A DNA stretch of 10,208 bases from CAYLRF01 sp964385995 (lineage in GTDB: Bacteria > Bacillota > Clostridia > Lachnospirales > Lachnospiraceae). The stretch's first letter is position 1. Every line of letters begins with the position of its first letter. A program made the translations under genes and the position numbers. Shown here in pieces: positions 5,939-10,208 of the stretch. Where the stretch lies: assembly GCA_964385995.1 (NCBI GenBank), contig CAYLRF010000051.1, positions 1 to 10,208 of the forward strand. Reading direction: 5' to 3'. The notes under the pieces were generated by a model that saw only the letters and a program-made list of their open reading frames with translations, did not search any database and was not told the DNA's origin.

Positions 5939-7765
5939 TCACGCCTCATCCGACGAATTCAGCTTCTGTGCGAGTTCGGCCGTAAACTCGGCGAGAAGTT
6001 CGTAATTTTTCTCATAAACGGAAAGCGGCTCGCCGTGAAGAGGGCCGAGCTGCCTGTCATCGTCTATAAATTCGCTCAGTGTGTAAACATTGCGGACATT
6101 TTCGTAATCGGAGATGATCTTCCATTTGAGCGGCTCATCCAGGGTAAGTACGAGTGTGGTATCATCAAGATCATCCTCCGTAAAAGCCTTTGCCTCGTGC
6201 GGAAGCATCGTCAGGCGGTGACTTCTCACGATGGCCTCCGCCTTCTGATTCACCGGTTCCGGAAAAAGCACGGCCACGCCGCGGGAGCCGATCTCATACT
6301 CCCTGAGAAGGTCTTCTTTCGCGAGCAGCGTGGCGGCCATCGGCCCCCGGCAGGTATCGTATTTGCTTATGAAAAGAACACGCAGATATTTTCGCGGCTT
6401 TATGATATCCGCAGCCCGCTCGATCCTGTGTCCCGCGGCCTTTATGAGCCGGTTCATAACAGCCTCTCCCATATCGGAATCGGGAAATGTCTCGCTGTAA
6501 ATATATGAGACGCCCTCATCGTCAAACTCGCGCAAAATCCGGTAAAGGTTTTTCGCGACGGTGTCAGTCTCACTCCTTGAACCCGCGGGCTTTACCGTAC
6601 CCTTCGTGTAAGACCCGGCGGTTTCAAAGGACGCGATGATACCGACTTTATGTCCCTGCCGCGTCTTCTCATAGGCAAGCTGCCTTATCGCCCGCACCAT
6701 GTCGGAGACCTGTCCGTCCACGAGCATCATCTCGGCTTTGGGAGCGTAATGCCTGTACTTCATGCCCGGAGCTTTGGGATGATCGCCGTCACCCGGAAAT
6801 TCTCCGGCCGCGGTCCCCGCGACGTCACTCTCCTCTTTGGCGCTAAGCCCGACGATCCGTGATAAGTCATCCTCCGCCTCGCCGCCACCCGCATTTTCAT
6901 TTCCCGTGGCGGTAGGATCATTAGCCCCGGGTTGAGGGAAAGTCGAAAGTCCGTCACGTCTTTCATCTCGCGTTCTAACCGCGCCATCCGCCTCGGATTT
7001 GTGGCGAGTCTGAGATTCGCGGCCTATGTCATCTCCCGCGCCCGGCAAATTATCAGCCGAGACGAGATCGGCGGCGATATTCACGGCAATGTCCGTATCG
7101 CCCGCGAGTTCTTCCTGACCGCCCCGCACCGCGCCGATTACCGCTTCCATCATCTTTCGCGTGATCGCGCCCGGTCTTAAAATGGCGGGCGGATCAACCG
7201 TCATATCCACGATGGTCGACTCCACGCCGATATCCGTATCGCCGCCGTCCAGAATCATGTCTATCTTCCCGCCCAGATCCCCTGCCACATGCGCCGCGCT
7301 TGTGGGGCTCGGTCTTCCCGAGATATTGGCGCTGGGAGCCGCGATATACCCGCCCGAGGCGCGAATAAGAGCGAGCGCGATGTCATTTTTAGGCATCCTT
7401 ACGGCTACGGTAAGAAGCCCCCCGGTAGTCGCAAGCGGCACCGCGTCGGTCTTCTTAAAGATAAGCGTCAGAGGCCCCGGCCAGAAACGCTTCGCAAGGC
7501 GCATTGCCCTGTCGGAAACATCCCGCGCGATCACATGAAGCGCCGAAATATCCGCGATATGAACTATAAGGGGATTGTCGGAAGGTCTGCCTTTGGCCGC
7601 GTAAATCTTACCCGCGGCGTCGGCCGAAAGCGCGTTCGCTCCGAGTCCGTAAACAGTCTCTGTGGGGAAGGCGACAAGACCGCCGTAGCGTATCACTTCT
7701 CCCCCTTTCAGGATGTTCCGCTGATCGATATTTTCTTTGTCGATTCGTAAGATTTGCGTATCCAT
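5939..7765 (-). CDS. ywlC: Sua5-type L-threonylcarbamoyladenylate synthase fused to a YwlE-like phosphatase domain lacking its catalytic cysteine
   Basis: Sua5/YrdC makes threonylcarbamoyl-AMP from threonine, bicarbonate and ATP, the first step of t6A37 tRNA modification. The YrdC domain (about 15-205) has PTETVYGLG (34-42), KGR (58-60), SANISG (145-150) and STIVD (183-187). The canonical PGMKYRHYAP at 333-342 opens the Sua5 domain (to about 455). Between them lie about 125 acidic, Gly/Ala-rich, probably disordered residues, far longer than the usual linker. From 460 a low-molecular-weight phosphatase domain follows: its loop reads FISKYDTCRGPMA, so Ser467 stands where C-X5-R enzymes have cysteine (Arg473 kept). 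Gly574 in LGPLHGEP appears to replace the general-acid Asp. The Sua5 part should be active; the phosphatase part is predicted inactive. ATG 7765 has no ribosome binding site because its promoter abuts it. An internal GTG (codon 24) would remove the first conserved helix. Confidence 0.93.
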   Translation of the reverse strand: MDTQILRIDKENIDQRNILKGGEVIRYGGLVAFPTETVYGLGANALSADAAGKIYAAKGRPSDNPLIVHIADISALHVIARDVSDRAMRLAKRFWPGPLTLIFKKTDAVPLATTGGLLTVAVRMPKNDIALALIRASGGYIAAPSANISGRPSPTSAAHVAGDLGGKIDMILDGGDTDIGVESTIVDMTVDPPAILRPGAITRKMMEAVIGAVRGGQEELAGDTDIAVNIAADLVSADNLPGAGDDIGRESQTRHKSEADGAVRTRDERRDGLSTFPQPGANDPTATGNENAGGGEAEDDLSRIVGLSAKEESDVAGTAAGEFPGDGDHPKAPGMKYRHYAPKAEMMLVDGQVSDMVRAIRQLAYEKTRQGHKVGIIASFETAGSYTKGTVKPAGSRSETDTVAKNLYRILREFDDEGVSYIYSETFPDSDMGEAVMNRLIKAAGHRIERAADIIKPRKYLRVLFISKYDTCRGPMAATLLAKEDLLREYEIGSRGVAVLFPEPVNQKAEAIVRSHRLTMLPHEAKAFTEDDLDDTTLVLTLDEPLKWKIISDYENVRNVYTLSEFIDDDRQLGPLHGEPLSVYEKNYELLAEFTAELAQKLNSSDEA

Positions 7766-7771
7766 ATGGGG

Positions 7772-7800
7772 ATTATACCACTTTCGCGGACGTAACTCAA
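7772..7800 (-). promoter_or_regulatory. Sigma-A promoter with extended -10 for the Sua5 fusion gene; transcript probably leaderless
   Basis: On the minus strand TTGAGT (7800-7795), a 17-base spacer and a perfect TATAAT (7777-7772) are seen. TGG directly before TATAAT gives an extended -10 (TGn). Only six bases, CCCCAT, separate TATAAT from the ATG at 7765-7763. The expected +1 therefore falls on the A of the start codon, or two bases before it. Confidence 0.8.
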
Positions 7801-7806
7801 TTTTCC

Positions 7807-7834
7807 TTGACTTTTAGTACCTCCCGTTTATAAT
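7807..7834 (+). promoter_or_regulatory. Sigma-A promoter for the GH2 gene, divergent
   Basis: TTGACT (7807-7812), a 16-base spacer and TATAAT (7829-7834). The predicted start near 7841 leaves a leader of about 230 bases before the GH2 ATG at 8074. Its -35 lies six bases from the -35 of the minus-strand promoter, so one bound regulator could affect both directions. Confidence 0.7.
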
Positions 7835-7875
7835 GATGGGGCTGACGGCGCATTTATTTTCCGTGAAACCGCCGG

Positions 7876-7910
7876 CCCGATAAAAGTCCGGGTTGCCCGG
7901 AATTAGCGGG
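7876..7910 (+). promoter_or_regulatory. Competing short hairpins in the GH2 leader
   Basis: Four alternating segments are CCCG (7876-7879), CCGGG (7888-7892), CCCGG (7896-7900) and CGGG (7907-7910). Segments 1-2, 2-3 or 3-4 can pair; the central pair, extended to TCCGGG/CCCGGA, is the strongest (six base pairs, three-base loop). This is the geometry of an RNA switch or attenuator, but stems are short, no T-run follows, and I recognise no known riboswitch class. The rest of the 308-base gap holds the two promoters and the tandem repeats. Confidence 0.3.
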
Positions 7911-7959
7911 TGTGTTTCGTTAAATCAGGGCATTTAAAAGCGTCTTGCGGCAACGGATG

Positions 7960-8042
7960 GCGTCGATAATTTGGAAGGTGTCGGTAATATTGTAATGTAT
8001 CGGTGATTTGTAAGGTGTCGACAATATTTGGAAGGTGTCGAT
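7960..8042 (+). repeat. Five tandem 18-20 bp units directly upstream of the GH2 gene
   Basis: Units begin at about 7960, 7978, 7997, 8015 and 8035. Each has the form G(T/C)(G/A)TCGRYRA followed by a T-rich part and, in four of five, ending in AAG or AAT. The TCG cores start at 7963, 7981, 8000, 8018 and 8038, that is spacings of 18, 19, 18 and 20. TGTCGACA at 8016-8023 is a perfect palindrome, and TCGACA/TGTCGA form a wider inverted repeat (8018-8041). The array ends ten bases before the ribosome binding site AGAAGGAAGG (8055-8064). It could be an operator array or a repeated RNA-binding site in the leader. Confidence 0.75.
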
Positions 8043-8073
8043 AAATTTTTTATGAGAAGGAAGGTACGGCATT

Positions 8074-9843
8074 ATGAAGTGTTATGTGAAGGATTACCCC
8101 AGACCGCAGTTTGTGCGTTCCGACTGGGAAAATCTGAACGGAGTCTGGGATTTCGCTTTCGATGACGGCGATGTCGGCGAGTCCGAGAAGTGGTACGAAG
8201 ATTTTAAGGCCGAGAGAACCATAAATGTGCCTTTTACCTATGAGACCGCCTTAAGCGGAATCGCGGATGAGACCGTCCATGAAAATATTTGGTATCACAG
8301 GACTCTCGCCGCGGACGCGTCAAAGCTAAAAGATAATAATTACATACTGAATTTCGAGGGTTCGGACTTCATCACGAAGGTCTGGGTCAACGGAAAATAC
8401 GCCGGCTCCCACAAAGGCGGATACACCCGCTTCTCGTTCGATCTCTCAAATCTTCTTAAGGACGGGGAAAACGATCTCGTAATCAAAGTCGAGGATCCTC
8501 TCGATCAGCATATTCCGCGCGGAAAGCAGCGCTGGGTTAAACAGAATTTCGCCTGCTGGTACGTGCAGACCACCGGCATCTGGAAGACCGTCTGGAGCGA
8601 ATATGTGCCGAAGGCGAGCATAAGCGCCGTGAAGATGACTCCGCACCTTGATGAAGCCATCCTCGAGGTCGAGATGGATGTAAACGCGCCTAAGTGCGCC
8701 GCCGGAAAACTTGTGGCGGAAGCCGTGGTTACGTTTGAGGGAGAGCTCGTCAGCCGCGTAACCTGCGAGGTGCCCGATAACCACATTGTGATGACGCTTC
8801 CCATGCATTTATGCAATCAGAAATTTCCAAGGGCAACCTCCGTCACATGGACGCCCGCGAAGCCGAATCTCTACGATCTGGAATTTCGGCTGATATGCGA
8901 CGGAAAAGTGACCGATAAGGTCGGCTCCTACGCGGCGATGCGCGAGATTTCCATAGAAGACAGAAAAATACTTTTAAACGGAAGGCCTCTGTATCAGAAG
9001 CTTCTGCTGGATCAGGGATACTGGAAGGACAGTCATCTCACCCCTCCGAGCGAGGACGCCCTCATCGAGGATATCGAGAAGATACAGCAGCTTGGCTACA
9101 ACGGCGTGAGGAAACATCAGAAAGTTGAAGACGAGCGTTTCCTGTATTGGGCGGACGTAAAGGGACTTTTGGTCTGGGCCGAGACTCCCGCGTTTTACGG
9201 TTTCAATGACAGGGCCGCCGATGAATTTTCAAAAGAGTGGATGGATATCGTAAGGCAGGAATACAATCACCCCTGTGTCATCACCTGGACAGCCATGAAC
9301 GAGTCGTGGGGCATCGAGGAAATCGCGACGGATATTAAGCAGCAGCTTTACACCGAGGGAATCTATTATCTGACAAAAGCTTACGATCCTTACCGCCCGG
9401 TCCTTGTAAACGACGGATGGCAGCACACGGTATCGGACATCATCACGCTTCACGATTACGCGCCGACAGGCGAGGTCCTTCTGGAAAAATACGCCGATCT
9501 CGAGGAAAAACTGGCAAATAACGAGCGTTTCATGAGTCACGGATTTGCGGCGCTCGCGGGCGACTACGAATACGAGGGTCAGCCTGTCATCATCAGTGAG
9601 TACGGCGGGATCGCCTTTAATAACGATGACTCCGGCTGGGGATACGGTAAAAAGGAAAATACCGAGGAAGACTTTATAAAGCGCTTCGCGGGCCTCGTGG
9701 ACGCCATCAAGGAGCTTCCGGGAGTGTGCGGTTACGCCTACACTCAGGTCACGGACGTGCAGCAGGAAATCAACGGACTTATGGACATAGATCGCAACTT
9801 CAAGATCGCGCCTGAAATCATAAAGGAAATCAATGACAAATAG
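8074..9843 (+). CDS. Glycoside hydrolase family 2 enzyme, cytoplasmic, specificity unresolved
   Basis: A retaining exo-glycosidase of the beta-galactosidase/beta-glucuronidase superfamily, 589 residues. The N-terminal jelly-roll sugar-binding domain (about 1-178) shows LNGVWDFAFD and VWVNGKYAGSHKGGYTRFSF. An immunoglobulin-like domain follows (about 180-285), then the TIM barrel. The acid/base is Glu410 in WTAMNESWG and the nucleophile Glu509 in IISEYGG. There is no signal peptide, so it acts on imported sugars. The NGVRKHQ segment (343-349) replaces the NxxRxSHYP of classical members, and the end reads YTQVTDVQQEINGLMDIDRN. The N-x-K pair that recognises glucuronate in glucuronidases is not visible. 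I therefore make no substrate call. The ATG at 8074 has AAGG nine bases upstream. No transporter or regulator gene neighbours it; two serine tRNAs follow on the same strand. Confidence 0.92.
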   Translation: MKCYVKDYPRPQFVRSDWENLNGVWDFAFDDGDVGESEKWYEDFKAERTINVPFTYETALSGIADETVHENIWYHRTLAADASKLKDNNYILNFEGSDFITKVWVNGKYAGSHKGGYTRFSFDLSNLLKDGENDLVIKVEDPLDQHIPRGKQRWVKQNFACWYVQTTGIWKTVWSEYVPKASISAVKMTPHLDEAILEVEMDVNAPKCAAGKLVAEAVVTFEGELVSRVTCEVPDNHIVMTLPMHLCNQKFPRATSVTWTPAKPNLYDLEFRLICDGKVTDKVGSYAAMREISIEDRKILLNGRPLYQKLLLDQGYWKDSHLTPPSEDALIEDIEKIQQLGYNGVRKHQKVEDERFLYWADVKGLLVWAETPAFYGFNDRAADEFSKEWMDIVRQEYNHPCVITWTAMNESWGIEEIATDIKQQLYTEGIYYLTKAYDPYRPVLVNDGWQHTVSDIITLHDYAPTGEVLLEKYADLEEKLANNERFMSHGFAALAGDYEYEGQPVIISEYGGIAFNNDDSGWGYGKKENTEEDFIKRFAGLVDAIKELPGVCGYAYTQVTDVQQEINGLMDIDRNFKIAPEIIKEINDK

Positions 9844-9860
9844 CGCGGTTTTAAAGGAAA

Positions 9861-9946
9861 GCAGAGGTATCGAAGCGGTCATAACGAGGCGGTCTTGAAA
9901 ACCGTTTGTCCGAAAGGGCGCGTGGGTTCGAATCCCACCCTCTGCG
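9861..9946 (+). tRNA. tRNA-Ser (anticodon UGA)
   Basis: Class II tRNA, 86 nt, reading UCA and related serine codons. The acceptor stem GCAGAGG/CCTCTGC is perfect, with discriminator G at 9946. The D stem is TCG/CGA, the anticodon stem GCGGT/ACCGT with loop CTTGAAA (anticodon TGA), followed by a long variable arm and the T arm GTGGG-TTCGAAT-CCCAC. CCA is not encoded. It begins 17 bases after the GH2 stop, with no recognisable promoter or terminator in that gap. Confidence 0.96.
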
Positions 9947-9949
9947 TTC

Positions 9950-9989
9950 GCGCGGCGATTTCACAATTTCATCTTACAGCCGCGCTTTT
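9950..9989 (+). terminator. GC stem with short T-run between the two serine tRNAs
   Basis: GCGCGGC (9950-9956) and GCCGCGC (9979-9985) form a perfect seven-base-pair stem, followed by TTTT (9986-9989). The 22-base loop and short T-run make it a poor intrinsic terminator. A role as a processing stem between two co-transcribed tRNAs is equally possible. Confidence 0.35.
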
Positions 9990-9990
9990 A

Positions 9991-10079
9991 GGAGAAGTAC
10001 CCAAGAGGCTGAAGGGGCTCCCCTGGAAAGGGAGTAGGTCGCGAATAACGGTGCGCGGGTTCAAATCCCGCCTTCTCCG
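9991..10079 (+). tRNA. tRNA-Ser (anticodon GGA)
   Basis: Class II tRNA, 89 nt, reading UCC/UCU. The acceptor stem GGAGAAG/CTTCTCC is perfect, with discriminator G at 10079. The D stem is CCC/GGG, the anticodon stem CTCCC/GGGAG with loop CTGGAAA (anticodon GGA), followed by a long variable arm and the T arm GCGGG-TTCAAAT-CCCGC. CCA is not encoded. Together with the tRNA 44 bases upstream it forms a serine tRNA pair, probably on one transcript. Confidence 0.96.
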
Positions 10080-10142
10080 TTCCCTAAAGTATCCATCATC
10101 CGCCGGAGATTCTTAAACACTCACCCCGTAAGTGTACCGTCG

Positions 10143-10207
10143 GGAAAACCTCATCCCCGGTTCGTTCGTGTGTCGTTTGCGCCGCGGAAAACCTCATCCC
10201 CGGTTCG
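10143..10207. repeat. Two exact copies of a 22-nt repeat at the right edge
   Basis: The 22-base segment at 10143-10164, beginning GGAAAACCTCATCCCC, recurs exactly at 10186-10207 (period 43). The flanks differ on both sides, so the repeat boundary is sharp. The window ends one base later, so the array may continue. Between tRNA-Ser(GGA) and this repeat there is only a weak stem (ACACT 10117-10121 with AGTGT 10131-10135) without a T-run. Confidence 0.75.
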
Positions 10208-10208
10208 A

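Noticed and set aside
6365..6367. Ser467 as a simple sequencing error for Cys
   Set aside because: The general-acid position and two other phosphate-loop residues are also changed, so a single base error would not restore a normal active site.
7161..7750. Plus-strand open frames of 125 and 153 codons
   Set aside because: They lie opposite the highly conserved YrdC domain and are low-complexity and arginine-rich, as expected for shadows of a GC-rich gene.
9229..9882. Minus-strand open frame of 217 codons
   Set aside because: It is antisense to the conserved GH2 barrel including both catalytic glutamates; no start signal or recognisable domain.
10143..10207. CRISPR array
   Set aside because: Repeat of 22 and spacer of 21 bases are shorter than usual, only two units are visible, and no cas gene is in view. 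An array beyond the edge cannot be excluded.

Overview
The window reads as chromosomal DNA of a moderately GC-rich member of the Bacillota, most likely class Clostridia and plausibly Lachnospiraceae. The reasons are strong AAGGAG-type ribosome binding sites, an extended citrate synthase of the clostridial kind, a deaminase close to the eukaryotic dCMP deaminase, serine tRNAs without encoded CCA, and the order Sua5 - YwlE-like phosphatase - RpiB, which matches Bacillus subtilis ywlC-ywlE-ywlF. The taxonomy is inferred from gene content only.

From 1 to 7765 every gene is on the minus strand. In transcription order they are: a Sua5 (t6A synthesis) protein fused to a YwlE-like phosphatase domain (7765-5939), ribose-5-phosphate isomerase B (5869-5429), dCMP deaminase (5320-4835), methionyl-tRNA synthetase (4592-3063), TatD deoxyribonuclease (2998-2144), the 16S rRNA dimethyltransferase RsmA (2147-1227, overlapping tatD by ATGA), and a citrate synthase cut by the left edge (989-1). 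This is a housekeeping set for translation fidelity, ribosome maturation and nucleotide metabolism. Gaps of 60 to 240 bases between several genes hold short direct repeats and palindromes, some of them duplicated at different places.

From 7766 to 8073 is a divergent regulatory region with two back-to-back sigma-A-type promoters. The minus-strand promoter lies so close to the Sua5 start codon that its transcript should be leaderless or nearly so. The plus-strand promoter gives a leader of about 230 nt, with competing CCCG/CGGG hairpins and then five tandem 18-20 bp units directly before the ribosome binding site.

On the plus strand, 8074-9843 encodes a cytoplasmic glycoside hydrolase family 2 enzyme. 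It is followed after 17 bases by two class II serine tRNAs (UGA, then GGA) with a GC stem between them. The right edge holds two exact copies of a 22-nt repeat.

The most notable observation is the phosphatase domain fused to Sua5. Its catalytic cysteine is serine and its general-acid aspartate appears to be lost, so it looks like a pseudophosphatase, while the threonine linked to phosphoarginine specificity in YwlE is kept. No complete new defence system or mobile element is visible.
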